Assembly (NCBI GenBank): GCA_910575275.1
Contig: CAJTEE010000006.1
Span: forward strand, 124,001 to 188,000
DNA from: Lachnospiraceae bacterium
Lineage (GTDB): Bacteria; Bacillota; Clostridia; Lachnospirales; Lachnospiraceae
Direction of reading: 5' to 3'
DNA length: 64,000 nt
Below, in pieces: positions 1-8,156 of the stretch. Made by a program: the position numbers and the translations under genes. Position 1 is the first letter of the stretch. Each line of letters starts with the position of its first letter. The notes below the pieces were generated by a model. The model was not told where the DNA came from. It did not search any database and was given only the letters and a program-made list of their open reading frames with translations.

Positions 1-726
1 ACAGGCGCAATCAAGGTCTTGGGGTTAAAGAAAATCAACCTGACCATAAAGCGCGGGGAATTCGTCGCGATTATGGGACATTCCGGCTCTGGAAAATCAA
101 CGCTCATGAACATTTTGGGCTGTCTTGACCGGCCGACGTTAGGCCATTATTATCTGGACGGGATTGACACGGAGGGGCTTTCCTCCGATGAGCTCTCGGC
201 GGTGCGGAATCTGAAGATCGGCTTTGTGTTCCAGTCATTTAATCTGATCTCCAGGACGTCGGCGCAGAAAAATGTGGAGCTGCCGATGACGTATGCCAGA
301 ATCCCGAAGAAGCATCGCAGCGCGCGGGCCCTGGAGCTTTTGGACTGCGTGGGGCTTTCGGCGCGTGCCTCGCATATGCCGAACGAGCTTTCCGGCGGCC
401 AGAGACAGCGCGTGGCGATCGCCAGGGCGCTTGCCAACGAGCCGCCCCTGATTCTCGCAGACGAGCCGACCGGAAACCTTGACACGGCGGCTTCGATCGA
501 GATCATGGAGATCTTTTCGGAGCTCCATGAGGCGGGCGCGACAGTCGTGGTCGTGACGCACGAGGAAAACATTGCGGCGTTTACCAAGCGGATCATCCGT
601 TTTTCCGACGGCCAGATCATAAGCGACGAGATCAATCCCACGCCGACCGAACGGAGCGGCGTGGTGCACACGAAGGGGCTTTATAAAAATAAGAACGCCG
701 GGGAGGAGGGGACGGCATGCTGCTGA
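1..726 (+). CDS. ABC transporter ATP-binding protein, MacB/LolD-like (5' partial)
   Basis: ATPase subunit that powers an FtsX-type efflux or lipoprotein/peptide export permease. The reading frame is open from base 1 and the text before the first possible start (TTG at 19) still fits the family, so the N-terminus lies outside the window. Walker A GHSGSGKST, signature LSGGQRQRVAIARAL and Walker B LILADEPTGNLD are all intact. The 'MNILGCLD' stretch after Walker A is typical of the MacB/LolD group. There is a short basic tail after the nucleotide-binding domain. It overlaps the permease gene by 10 bases (717-726), showing translational coupling. A membrane-fusion (HlyD-type) partner would be expected just upstream, outside the window. 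The substrate is unknown. Confidence 0.9.
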   Translation, partial: TGAIKVLGLKKINLTIKRGEFVAIMGHSGSGKSTLMNILGCLDRPTLGHYYLDGIDTEGLSSDELSAVRNLKIGFVFQSFNLISRTSAQKNVELPMTYARIPKKHRSARALELLDCVGLSARASHMPNELSGGQRQRVAIARALANEPPLILADEPTGNLDTAASIEIMEIFSELHEAGATVVVVTHEENIAAFTKRIIRFSDGQIISDEINPTPTERSGVVHTKGLYKNKNAGEEGTACC

Positions 727-1931
727 TGGAAAACATGCGGATGGCGTTTCATGCGATCCGTGCCAATAAGATGCGTTCGTTCCTAACGATGTTAGGAATC
801 GTGATCGGCATCGGTTCCGTGATCTCGATCGTGTCCATCGGCGATACGATGCGGGGGCTGTTTTCCGATCTTTATAAGGATGTGGGTCTCACGCAGGCGT
901 ATGTGTCGATCGGATACTGGGTGGACGACATCCGGATGAGCGATTATTTTACGATGGAGGATTTAGAGGACATCAAGGCGGCGTTCGGGGACGAGATTGC
1001 CTACATCGACAGCGATATGCAGACCTCGAGCGAAGTCCAGGCCGGACGCACGAAGATGAGCTTTAATTTTCAGGGGATTGACTATCTGTACCAGGAGGTT
1101 CAGCCGGTCAATGTGATCTACGGACGGTATCTGAATGAGGGCGATATCCTCGGGCGGAAGAAGAATGTGGTTATGGAGGCGCGAAGCGCGGAACGGCTGT
1201 TCGGCACGGAGGATGCGGTCGGAAGGACGTTTCGTACCACGATCTACGGCTATACGGATGAGTATACCGTGGTCGGTGTGTATAAGAAGGAAATGAATGC
1301 GTTCCAGGCGCTTTTCATGGGCGGCAGCAGTGATAAGGGCTCGGCGTTTATTCCCTGGACCATTCTAACCTGGCCAAACGATAACTTCTATTACTGTCAC
1401 CTGTTTGCGGCCGAGGGGACGGATATGACGGATTTCATGAACCGGCTCCTGCTCTATATCGGAAAGAAAAAGGGCCGGAGTGCGTCTGACTTTTTTACGC
1501 AGACGGCCGTGGAGCAGATGGGAAGCGTGGACAGTGTGATGGGTGCGCTTTCCACGGCAGTCGGCGGGATCGCGGCGATCTCTCTGTTGGTCGGCGGCAT
1601 CGGCATCATGAATATCATGCTGGTGTCCGTGACGGAGCGCACGAGGGAGATCGGAATCCGCAAGGCGCTCGGAGCCAGGACGCGGGATGTGCTGATCCAG
1701 TTCTTGACGGAGTCGGCGATTTTATCCGCGTTTGGCGGGATCATCGGCGTGGTGCTGGCGGTCGGCCTGGTGACGGCCGGCGGGCTGGCGCTCGGGCTGC
1801 CGGTGGTCATTAAGCCGGGCGTGATTTTGCTCGCCGTGTCGTTTTCGGCGTTGGTCGGGATCTTTTTCGGGATCTATCCGGCCTCCAAGGCGGCGAAGGC
1901 AGACCCGATTGACGCGCTGCGATATGAATAG
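717..1931 (+). CDS. ABC transporter permease, MacB/FtsX-like
   Basis: Membrane subunit of the same transporter. The 404 residues show the MacB_PCD plus FtsX layout: an N-terminal membrane helix (about residues 19-42, 'MLGIVIGIGSVISIVSIG'), a long extracytoplasmic domain (about 50-270), then three C-terminal helices (about 280-395). The family-typical stretch 'TERTREIGIRKALGAR' lies in the loop after the second helix and 'IYPASKAAKADPIDALRYE' forms the C-terminus. The ATG at 717 lies inside the end of the ATPase gene. A terminator follows directly, so this is the last gene of the unit. Probably exports a peptide, antibiotic or lipid; the substrate cannot be read from sequence. Confidence 0.88.
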   Translation: MLLMENMRMAFHAIRANKMRSFLTMLGIVIGIGSVISIVSIGDTMRGLFSDLYKDVGLTQAYVSIGYWVDDIRMSDYFTMEDLEDIKAAFGDEIAYIDSDMQTSSEVQAGRTKMSFNFQGIDYLYQEVQPVNVIYGRYLNEGDILGRKKNVVMEARSAERLFGTEDAVGRTFRTTIYGYTDEYTVVGVYKKEMNAFQALFMGGSSDKGSAFIPWTILTWPNDNFYYCHLFAAEGTDMTDFMNRLLLYIGKKKGRSASDFFTQTAVEQMGSVDSVMGALSTAVGGIAAISLLVGGIGIMNIMLVSVTERTREIGIRKALGARTRDVLIQFLTESAILSAFGGIIGVVLAVGLVTAGGLALGLPVVIKPGVILLAVSFSALVGIFFGIYPASKAAKADPIDALRYE

Positions 1932-1953
1932 AATCTGTAAAATGGAAAGACAA

Positions 1954-2000
1954 GGACGGGGGATGCCGCTGGGCTCGTGCAGGCGGCAGTCCCCGTTTTT
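1954..2000 (+). terminator. Rho-independent terminator after the MacB-like operon
   Basis: A 14-base arm (1956-1969) pairs with 1984-1997 apart from a two-base mismatch, around a loop of about 14 bases, and the right arm runs into a T5 tract. It sits 25 bases after the permease stop codon. Confidence 0.75.
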
Positions 2001-2071
2001 GGCAGGATAAACTTTTAAAATTACAAAAATATTTATCTGCTACAATGCAATAAATCCAACATGGCGGTGAG

Positions 2072-2206
2072 ATGCAGCCAGAAGATGATTTTGGCTGCAA
2101 AGAATCAAAAGATATTTATTATCCGGAACTGGCAAATGGCGTGAAGCATTTTAAAGAGGAAGAAGGAGGTCGGAAGATTATGTGTGAAGCAGTTGAGAAT
2201 CCATAG
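2072..2206 (+). pseudogene. Short ORF resembling the tail of an Rpn/PD-(D/E)XK nuclease-transposase
   Basis: A 44-codon frame from ATG 2072 to TAG 2204. It contains 'IYYPELANGVKHFKEEEGG' followed by 'RKIMCEAVEN'. That pattern (K-x-F-K-E-x-x-x-G-x-x-x-M-C-x-A-x-E) recalls the C-terminal region of Rpn-type recombination-promoting nuclease/transposase proteins common in Lachnospiraceae, which are normally about 300 residues. No catalytic part is present, so it is probably a fossil fragment. The rest of the 1932-2226 gap holds only the upstream terminator and AT-rich DNA. Confidence 0.4.
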
Positions 2207-2226
2207 GGAAGCGCTTTGGATGTTTC

Positions 2227-3267
2227 CTATAAATCCAGCTTCAGGTCATTTTCCCTGATCCAGCCGATTTTTCTAAGTACCTCTCCGAAGGCCAGGGTCA
2301 AAAGCGCCGGGAGAAGGAAACAGACGAGGAGGATGCCAAGCCACATCCTTCCTCCGCCCTCGGGCATGGCGGTGTAAATGCCGATGGGGCCGACGAGGCC
2401 GCAGGTGCCCATGCCGGAGCCGGTCGGGATGTTTTCAAGCCGGAACACGACGGTGGAGACGGGGCCCGTCACCATGGAGGCAAGCGTGGGGGCGATCCAG
2501 ATGCGGGGATTTTTCACGATGTTGCCCATCTGGAGCATGGAGGTGCCGAGACCCTGGGCTAGGAGGCCGCCCCATTTATTTTCGCGAAAGCTTAAGACCG
2601 CAAAGCCGATCATCTGGGCGCAGCAGCCGGCCGTGGCTGCGCCGCCTGCGATTCCGTCAAGGCCGAGCATGATGCAGATGGCTGCACTGCTGATCGGGAG
2701 CGTCAGGGCGATGCCGATTAAGGCCGAGACGAGGATTCCCATGAAGAAGGGCTGCATTTCGGTGGCCGTTTTTACCATGTTGCCAAACAAAGTCATGAAT
2801 CGGGAGACGCCGGGTCCGGCAAACTGCGCGACCAGGACGCCAAAGATGATCGTGACGCCGGGGGTCACGAGGATGTCCACGCGGGTCTCCTTGGAGACGA
2901 GCTTTCCGAGCTCTGTGGCCACGATGGTGGCGACAAGCGCGCCGACGGGGCCGCCTAATTCATTGCCGGCGATGCCGACCGTGGCGGCGGAAAAGAGGAC
3001 GAGCTGGGGCGCGTGCAGGGCGTAGGCGATGGAAACGCCGAGGGCTGCGCCGGTCGCGCTTTTGGCGTAGCCAGAGATGGTGTTGAAAAGCCCGACGCCG
3101 GATTTTTCGCCGAGAGTGGCAAAAATGGTGCCGATTAAGAGGGAGGCAAACAGGCCGAAGGCCATGGCGCCGAGAGCGTCGATGAAGTAGGTCTGTACGG
3201 TGAAACGGATCTGTTTGCGTTCTAAAAATTCTTTCCAGGTTTCTTTTGTTTCGGAAGCTGGTTTCAT
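2227..3267 (-). CDS. PTS EIIC-like membrane transporter (PTS_EIIC_2 type)
   Basis: Integral membrane protein of 346 residues with about eight to ten hydrophobic segments and no cytoplasmic EIIA/EIIB domain. Glycine-rich loops such as 'GIAGNELGGPVGALVATIVA', 'TGSGMGTCGLVGPIGIYTA' and 'DGIAGGAATAGCCAQMIGF' resemble the stand-alone EIIC_2 family, whose substrates and dependence on phosphotransfer are poorly defined. AGGAGG lies about 10 bases before the ATG. It is transcribed alone, divergently from the phosphatase gene. Family assignment is by resemblance; the cargo is unknown. Confidence 0.65.
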   Translation of the reverse strand: MKPASETKETWKEFLERKQIRFTVQTYFIDALGAMAFGLFASLLIGTIFATLGEKSGVGLFNTISGYAKSATGAALGVSIAYALHAPQLVLFSAATVGIAGNELGGPVGALVATIVATELGKLVSKETRVDILVTPGVTIIFGVLVAQFAGPGVSRFMTLFGNMVKTATEMQPFFMGILVSALIGIALTLPISSAAICIMLGLDGIAGGAATAGCCAQMIGFAVLSFRENKWGGLLAQGLGTSMLQMGNIVKNPRIWIAPTLASMVTGPVSTVVFRLENIPTGSGMGTCGLVGPIGIYTAMPEGGGRMWLGILLVCFLLPALLTLAFGEVLRKIGWIRENDLKLDL

Positions 3268-3569
3268 GACTGCGGGTCCTCCTTGTGTGAGCGCTTTTAT
3301 TTTTGGAATGTTGATGCTGTTAAAAATTTAACGGCTTATTCAGTTACCGTATTTTGCCATAAAGGGATGAAAAAAGCAAGAAAAAGTTGAAAATTGATAA
3401 AAATTTAACATATCGGAAAAGACAAATTTTTTGATGGATTTTTGCTTGAAAATACGGTATAGTAAAAAAATGTGTATTTGGGAGAAACACGCATAACAGT
3501 TCGGATATGTCTGCGCAACGGAAAAAAGGCCGGGTATCGGAGACAAACATAGCAGGGAGGAAAGCGCTT
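3268..3569. other. Divergent AT-rich intergenic region between PTS-like gene and HAD phosphatase gene
   Basis: About 300 bases, clearly richer in A+T than the flanks. It holds two copies of TAAAAATTTAAC (listed separately) and a TATAGT (3458-3463) that could be a -10 element for the phosphatase gene, although no -35 lies at a standard distance. A longer reading frame of the phosphatase would start at 3507, but the start at 3570 has the better ribosome binding site. Confidence 0.5.
3321..3409. repeat. Two direct copies of TAAAAATTTAAC
   Basis: The identical 12-mer occurs at 3321-3332 and 3398-3409, 77 bases apart, in the divergent promoter region. The first copy with its flanking G is nearly palindromic (GTTAAAAATTTAAC). 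Such paired AT-rich motifs between divergent genes can be operators, but they could also be chance in AT-rich DNA. Confidence 0.4.
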
Positions 3570-4238
3570 GTGAAATATAAATGCCTGATTTTTGATTTGG
3601 ATGGGACGCTTGTGAATTCGATCTATGCATTGACGTACTGTACGAACCGTGCCCTAAAGCGGTTCGGATTGGGGCCGCTGCCGGAAGAAGCAATGATGAC
3701 GATCGTGGGTGACGGCTATAAAAAGCAGATGGAGCGGAGTCTTCTGGCCGCCGGGGATACAAAGCTTACACATTATGAGGAGATTCTTCCGGTTTATCTG
3801 GAGATTTTTGGGGAATCCTGCAATTATGAAATGCATGCCTATGAGGGAATCCGGGAGCTTCTGGAATTTGCCAGAAAGAGAGGGCTGGGGCTCGCGGTGG
3901 TGTCCAATAAGCCGCATGCGCAGGCCGTCGCGACGGTGGAGTATGTGTTCGGGAAGGGAACCTTTGACGTGGTGATCGGAGAGAAGGAGGGGATTCCCAA
4001 AAAACCGGACCCGACAGGTGCAAAGACGGCTGCCGGCCGGATGGGAGCCTGCCCAAAGGAATGCCTGTATCTCGGAGATACGAATACGGATATGAGGACC
4101 GGAAAACGGGCCGGCATGACGACCGTGGGTGTGCTCTGGGGGTTCCGTGGGAGAGAGGAGCTGGCGGCTCTTTCTCCGGATTACCTGGTTCAAACCCCAA
4201 AAGATGTGATTGCAATCGTGAAAGAGGAGTCGGATTGA
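3570..4238 (+). CDS. HAD-superfamily phosphatase, phosphoglycolate-phosphatase-like
   Basis: Cytosolic hydrolase of 222 residues that probably dephosphorylates a small phosphorylated metabolite. Motif I is 'FDLDGTLVNS' (nucleophile and acid aspartates), motif II 'VVSNKPH', motif III lysine near 'KKPDP', and motif IV 'LGDTNTDMRTG'. A helical cap sits between motifs I and II, as in Gph/PpaX proteins. The GTG at 3570 is chosen because GGGAGG precedes it by nine bases and the protein then begins directly at the first beta strand. The stop overlaps the next gene's TTG start by four bases, so it is coupled to the metal transporter. The exact substrate is unknown. Confidence 0.85.
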   Translation: MKYKCLIFDLDGTLVNSIYALTYCTNRALKRFGLGPLPEEAMMTIVGDGYKKQMERSLLAAGDTKLTHYEEILPVYLEIFGESCNYEMHAYEGIRELLEFARKRGLGLAVVSNKPHAQAVATVEYVFGKGTFDVVIGEKEGIPKKPDPTGAKTAAGRMGACPKECLYLGDTNTDMRTGKRAGMTTVGVLWGFRGREELAALSPDYLVQTPKDVIAIVKEESD

Positions 4239-5365
4239 AGATTTGGAGGAAATCGAACAAAAGAATTCTGGAAACATGGCTGATGCGCTCGGCGATGTTT
4301 CTTTTGTGTATGCTTTGTGGCTGTGCACGGGGAATGACGCCGCCCGGGGAGGCAGAAGGGAAATCGGGCGGGAGGCTTCGCGTGGTGACGACCCTGTTCC
4401 CGTACTATGATTTTACGAGACAGGTCGCCGGGGAGTCGGTCGAGCTTTTTCTGGTGATTCCGGCGGGCATGGACAGCCATTCCTTTGAGCCGACGCCTGC
4501 GGATATCCGGCTTTTGCAGAGCGCGGACGTAATCATCTGCAACGGCGGGGCCATGGAGCAGTGGTTGGACAGAGTGCTGGCGGCGCTCGATTCTTCACAG
4601 ATAACGGTGGTGCATATGATGGACCATGTAAACGTGGTAGAGGAGGAGATCGTCGAGGGCATGGAGGATGAGGGGCACATGCATGAGGGACATCTGCATG
4701 ACGAACATGTGCAGGGAGGGCAGGTACATGGGGAGACAGACGGGCGCGGGGAAGGCGGCGAATATGGAGAGACAGACGGGCGCGGAGAAGGCGGCGAACG
4801 TGGGGAGGCAGATGAGGCCGGATATGGAGAAATCGAGTACGACGAGCATATCTGGACCTCTCCGGTCAATGCCATGGAGATCACGCGGGTGATCGCAGAG
4901 ACGCTTTCGGAGGCAGATGCGAAAAACGCGGCCGTATACATGGCCGGATATGAAGAATATCGAACGAAGCTGGCGGCGTTAGACGCAGAGTTCCGGCAGA
5001 TACGGGCGGATGCAGTGCATGATACGATTGTCGTGGGGGATAAATTCCCGCTCCGGTACTTTGCCGATGCATATGGGCTGCGCTACAGGGCTGCTTTTTC
5101 GGGCTGCTCGACGGACACGGAGCCGAGTGCACGTACGATTGCCGGCCTGATCGAAAGAGTGAGGCATGAGGAGCTGCCCGCCGTGTATTATCTGGAGCTT
5201 TCGAGCTCCCGGGTGGCAGAAATCATCGCAGAGGAGACCGGGGCACAGCCGCTTTTATTCCACTCCTGCCACAACGTGACGAGACGGGAATTTGAAAACG
5301 GCGTGACGTATCTGGAACTGATGGAGCAGAATGCAGAGAATCTTAAGGAAGGACTTTTAAAATGA
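4235..5365 (+). CDS. Zinc/manganese ABC transporter substrate-binding lipoprotein (ZnuA/AdcA-like)
   Basis: Extracellular metal-binding lipoprotein that captures Zn(II) or Mn(II) for the ATPase and permease encoded next. A TTG at 4235 follows GAGGAG by five bases and overlaps the upstream stop. The product (376 residues) has a basic N-terminus, a short hydrophobic stretch and a lipobox-like 'MLCGC'. Cluster A-1 features include 'VTTLFPYYDF', 'DSHSFEPTP', 'ICNGGAMEQW', 'EHIWTSP' and a late 'VVGDKFPLRYFADAYGL' in place of the usual D-x-H-x-A-F-x-Y. Between residues about 145 and 210 lies the metal-chelating loop with 'HMHEGHLHDEHVQ' and an acidic/glycine tandem repeat. The loop points to zinc rather than manganese. 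Confidence 0.88.
   Translation: MKIWRKSNKRILETWLMRSAMFLLCMLCGCARGMTPPGEAEGKSGGRLRVVTTLFPYYDFTRQVAGESVELFLVIPAGMDSHSFEPTPADIRLLQSADVIICNGGAMEQWLDRVLAALDSSQITVVHMMDHVNVVEEEIVEGMEDEGHMHEGHLHDEHVQGGQVHGETDGRGEGGEYGETDGRGEGGERGEADEAGYGEIEYDEHIWTSPVNAMEITRVIAETLSEADAKNAAVYMAGYEEYRTKLAALDAEFRQIRADAVHDTIVVGDKFPLRYFADAYGLRYRAAFSGCSTDTEPSARTIAGLIERVRHEELPAVYYLELSSSRVAEIIAEETGAQPLLFHSCHNVTRREFENGVTYLELMEQNAENLKEGLLK
4730..4801 (+). repeat. Two 36-base tandem repeats in the metal-loop coding region
   Basis: Units 4730-4765 and 4766-4801 differ at only a few positions and encode G-E-T-D-G-R-G-E-G-G-E-Y/R. They lengthen the acidic linker after the histidine cluster of the substrate-binding protein. The 12-codon period keeps the frame, so copy number could vary between strains. 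Confidence 0.7.
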
Positions 5366-6072
5366 ACGAGCCGCTGCTTAAATGCGAACATGTGGATTTT
5401 GGCTATGAGAATTATGATGTGGTGCGGGATGTGACGATGGAGATCGTCTGCGGGGATTATCTGTGCATCGTCGGTGCGAACGGCTCCGGGAAAAGTACGC
5501 TGATGAAAGGGCTTCTGGGGCTTTTGAAGCCGACGGGCGGGACGATTACATTTTCGGAGGAGTTAAAACGTGCGGGGATCGGGTATCTGCCGCAGCAGAC
5601 GCCCGCGCAGAGAGACTTTCCGGCGACGGTCCGGGAGGTGGTGCTCTCGGGCTGCCTGGGCAGGCTGGGGCTGCGGCCGTTTTATTCGCAGAGAGAATGG
5701 ACGCTTGCCAAGACGAATATGGAGAAGCTGGGGATTCTGGCGCTTAAGGACGCCTGCTACAGGGAGCTCTCCGGCGGCCAGAAGCAGAGAGTGCTGATTG
5801 CCAGAGCGCTCTGTGCGACGGACAGTCTTCTGGTCCTGGATGAGCCGATCACGGGGCTTGACCCGGAGACGACGCAGGATTTTTATCATGTGATCCGCCA
5901 CTTAAACCGGGCTGAGGGAGTGGCAGTCCTGATGGTGACCCATGATATCCACAATGTCATAAGCCAGGCAAAAAAGGTTCTGCATCTGAATCAGACGGTC
6001 CTCTATTATGGCCCGGCAGAGGCATATCGGGATACGGCCTGCGGCAGAGAGTTTCTGGGAGGTGAGGAATGA
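5362..6072 (+). CDS. Metal ABC transporter ATP-binding protein (ZnuC/AdcC-like)
   Basis: ATPase of the metal importer, 236 residues. Walker A 'GANGSGKST', Q-loop in 'IGYLPQQTPAQRDFP', signature 'LSGGQKQRVLIARAL', Walker B 'LLVLDEPITGLD' and H-loop 'VTHDIH' are all present. The stretch 'QQTPAQRDFPATVREVV' is characteristic of the Zn/Mn subfamily. It starts inside the last codons of the substrate-binding gene (ATGA overlap) and its own end overlaps the permease start the same way, so the three genes form a tightly coupled unit. Confidence 0.93.
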   Translation: MNEPLLKCEHVDFGYENYDVVRDVTMEIVCGDYLCIVGANGSGKSTLMKGLLGLLKPTGGTITFSEELKRAGIGYLPQQTPAQRDFPATVREVVLSGCLGRLGLRPFYSQREWTLAKTNMEKLGILALKDACYRELSGGQKQRVLIARALCATDSLLVLDEPITGLDPETTQDFYHVIRHLNRAEGVAVLMVTHDIHNVISQAKKVLHLNQTVLYYGPAEAYRDTACGREFLGGEE

Positions 6073-6917
6073 TGGGACTTTTGCGTGAGATGCTGTCCTA
6101 CCCGTTTCTCGTGCGCGCGTTTTTGGGCGGGACGTTTATTTCCCTGTGCGCCTCGCTTTTGGGGGTAAGCCTCGTGCTCAAACGCTATTCGATGATCGGG
6201 GATGGACTGTCGCACGTGTCCTTTGGAGCGCTTTCAATCGCGGTGGCGTTCGGATGGGCGCCGCTTGCGGTCTCGCTTCCGGTGGTGGGCGCGGCGGCAG
6301 TCCTGCTTCTCGGGCTTACGGGAAACGGAAAGCTTAGAAGCGACGCGGCCATCGCCATGATCTCGGCGGGCTCTTTGGCGGTGGGAATCCTCGTGACCTC
6401 GCTTACGACAGGCATGACGACGGATGTCAGCAGCTATATGTTTGGCAGCATCCTGGCCATGAACCGGCAGGAGGTGTTTCTCGGAGCCGGCCTTTCGGCC
6501 GTCGTCCTGGGCCTTTTCGTGTTTTGCTACAACCGGGTCTTTGCGGTGACATTTGACGAGAGCTTTGCAAAGGCGACCGGTGTCAACGTGCGGCTTTATA
6601 ACACGCTTCTTGCGGTGCTGACGGCGGTGACGATCGTGCTGGGGATGCGGATGATGGGGGCGATGCTGATCTCAAGCCTCGTGATATTCCCGGCGCTGAC
6701 CTCCATGCGGCTGTTTAAAAGCTTTAAGAGTGTGGTCGTTTCCGCAGGCGTGGTGTCGGTCGTCTGCTTTTGGATCGGGCTAATGCTCTCCTATGCCTAT
6801 TCGGTCCCGGCGGGGGCCAGCGTGGTGCTGGTGAACCTGGCAGGCTTTGTGTGCTTCTGGGGGATAGAGAGATTGCGCGGCTGCGGCTGTTTCATTTTTT
6901 GCCTTTGGGGCGGTTGA
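6069..6917 (+). CDS. Metal ABC transporter permease (ZnuB/AdcB-like)
   Basis: Membrane subunit of the zinc/manganese importer, 282 residues with about eight hydrophobic helices. Family hallmarks are 'ALLG(V)SLVLKRYSMIGDGLSH' near residue 30-45, and 'MMGAMLISSLVIFPALTSMRL' near 200. The ATG at 6069 overlaps the ATPase stop. The C-terminus ends in a cysteine/tryptophan-rich tail. About 75 bases separate it from the CobW-type gene, long enough for an internal promoter, although none of good consensus is visible. Confidence 0.9.
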   Translation: MMGLLREMLSYPFLVRAFLGGTFISLCASLLGVSLVLKRYSMIGDGLSHVSFGALSIAVAFGWAPLAVSLPVVGAAAVLLLGLTGNGKLRSDAAIAMISAGSLAVGILVTSLTTGMTTDVSSYMFGSILAMNRQEVFLGAGLSAVVLGLFVFCYNRVFAVTFDESFAKATGVNVRLYNTLLAVLTAVTIVLGMRMMGAMLISSLVIFPALTSMRLFKSFKSVVVSAGVVSVVCFWIGLMLSYAYSVPAGASVVLVNLAGFVCFWGIERLRGCGCFIFCLWGG

Positions 6918-6991
6918 CTTTGGGCGAAAATGTGTTAAAGTTATAGAAAACGTCATCAAGAACATGAATAAGAAGAAAGAAGGATGCTGCA

Positions 6992-8140
6992 ATGACCAAG
7001 ATTGATATTATTTCCGGATTTCTTGGGGCCGGGAAGACTACGTTTATAAAGAAACTCCTGGAGGAAGCCATCGCCGGGGAGAAGGTCGTGCTGATTGAAA
7101 ATGAATTTGGGGAAATCGGCATTGACGGCGGATTTTTACAGGATTCCGGGATCGAGATCCGGGAGATGAATTCGGGCTGCATCTGCTGCTCCCTGGTTGG
7201 GGATTTCGGGCGGTCCCTGTCCGAGGTACTTACGAAGTATGAGCCGGACCGTGTGATCATCGAGCCCTCGGGCGTCGGCAAGCTATCGGATGTCGTGAAG
7301 GCGGTCTGCGACGTAGCCGGGGAGATCGCGGTCTCATTAAACGGCTCGGTGACGGTCGTGGATGCGCAGAAATGCAGGATGTATATGAAGAATTTCGGCG
7401 AGTTTTTCAATAACCAGATCGAGAGTGCCGGGACGATCGTGCTGAGCCGGACCGACGTCGCGGACGCCGATAAGGTGGCGCAGTGCGTGGAGTTAATCCG
7501 GGAAAAGAATCCGAAGGCCGCGATCGTGACGACGCCGATCGGCACGCTGACCGGTGCGCAGCTTCTGGAGATCATCGAGAAACCGGCGGATGACATGGCG
7601 GCAGAGCTTTTGGAGGAGGTGCGTCATGAGCATCATCACCACGATCATGAGGAGTGTAGCTGCGACCACGAGCACCATCACCACCATGACCATGAGCATC
7701 ATCACGCCCACGAAGAATGCGGCTGCGGCCATGATCACGAGCATCATCACGCCCACGAAGAATGCGGTTGCGGCCATGATCACGAGCACCACCATGACCA
7801 CGAAGAATGCGGCTGCGGTCATGATCATGAGCACCATCACCATCATCACCACGGGCACGATGCAGATGAGATTTTTACGAGCTGGGGCCTGGAAACGGGG
7901 CGGACGATCGAGCGCGGGAAGCTGGAGAGCGTCCTGGATGAACTGGCGCACACGGAAAAATACGGCCAGGTGCTTCGGGCAAAGGGGATGCTGCCGGCGG
8001 CAGACGGGACCTGGTTTTACTTTGACCTGGTTCCCGGCGAGGTGGAGATCCGTACGGGCGCCCCGATCTACACGGGAAAGGTTTGTGTGATCGGCTCCTG
8101 CCTGAAGGAGACCGACTTAAAAGCGGCGTTTGAGAAATAG
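6992..8140 (+). CDS. CobW/ZNG1-type metal-handling GTPase with long His-rich insert
   Basis: Cytosolic P-loop GTPase of the COG0523 group, whose members deliver or store metal, often zinc. Residues 1-190 form the G domain: Walker A 'GFLGAGKTTF', the metal-binding CxCC motif 'GCICCSL', 'EPSGVGKLSDV' and 'LSRTDVADAD' as the guanine-specificity loop. From about 213 to 290 comes an extreme histidine stretch with repeated 'HAHEECGCGHDHE' units. The CobW_C domain follows (about 290-382). ATG 6992 has only a modest AAGAAAGAAGGA upstream. Its position after a zinc importer supports a role as zinc sink or chaperone; actual metal unknown. Confidence 0.9.
   Translation: MTKIDIISGFLGAGKTTFIKKLLEEAIAGEKVVLIENEFGEIGIDGGFLQDSGIEIREMNSGCICCSLVGDFGRSLSEVLTKYEPDRVIIEPSGVGKLSDVVKAVCDVAGEIAVSLNGSVTVVDAQKCRMYMKNFGEFFNNQIESAGTIVLSRTDVADADKVAQCVELIREKNPKAAIVTTPIGTLTGAQLLEIIEKPADDMAAELLEEVRHEHHHHDHEECSCDHEHHHHHDHEHHHAHEECGCGHDHEHHHAHEECGCGHDHEHHHDHEECGCGHDHEHHHHHHHGHDADEIFTSWGLETGRTIERGKLESVLDELAHTEKYGQVLRAKGMLPAADGTWFYFDLVPGEVEIRTGAPIYTGKVCVIGSCLKETDLKAAFEK
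7694..7828 (+). repeat. Three 45-base tandem repeats encoding His/Cys-rich units
   Basis: Units 7694-7738, 7739-7783 and 7784-7828 each encode a 15-residue block of the form E-H-H-H-x-H-E-E-C-G-C-G-H-D-H. Partial copies flank them on both sides (about 7640-7693 and 7829-7860). Every unit offers histidines and two cysteines, a plausible metal-binding module. The near-identity of copies 1 and 2 suggests recent expansion. Confidence 0.8.
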
Positions 8141-8156
8141 GCGGGGGAATGCGGCG

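Noticed and set aside
3431-3463. TTGATG...TATAGT as a promoter for the HAD gene
   Set aside because: The spacer is 21 bases, too long for a standard promoter; only the TATAGT is mentioned as a possible -10.
3507-3569. Longer N-terminus for the HAD phosphatase
   Set aside because: The extra 21 residues are not family-like and the GTG at 3570 has a well-placed GGGAGG.
6914-6947. TTGACT...TATAGA as an internal promoter for the His-rich GTPase gene
   Set aside because: The spacer of 22 bases is outside the usual range, and no Zur-type palindrome was seen.
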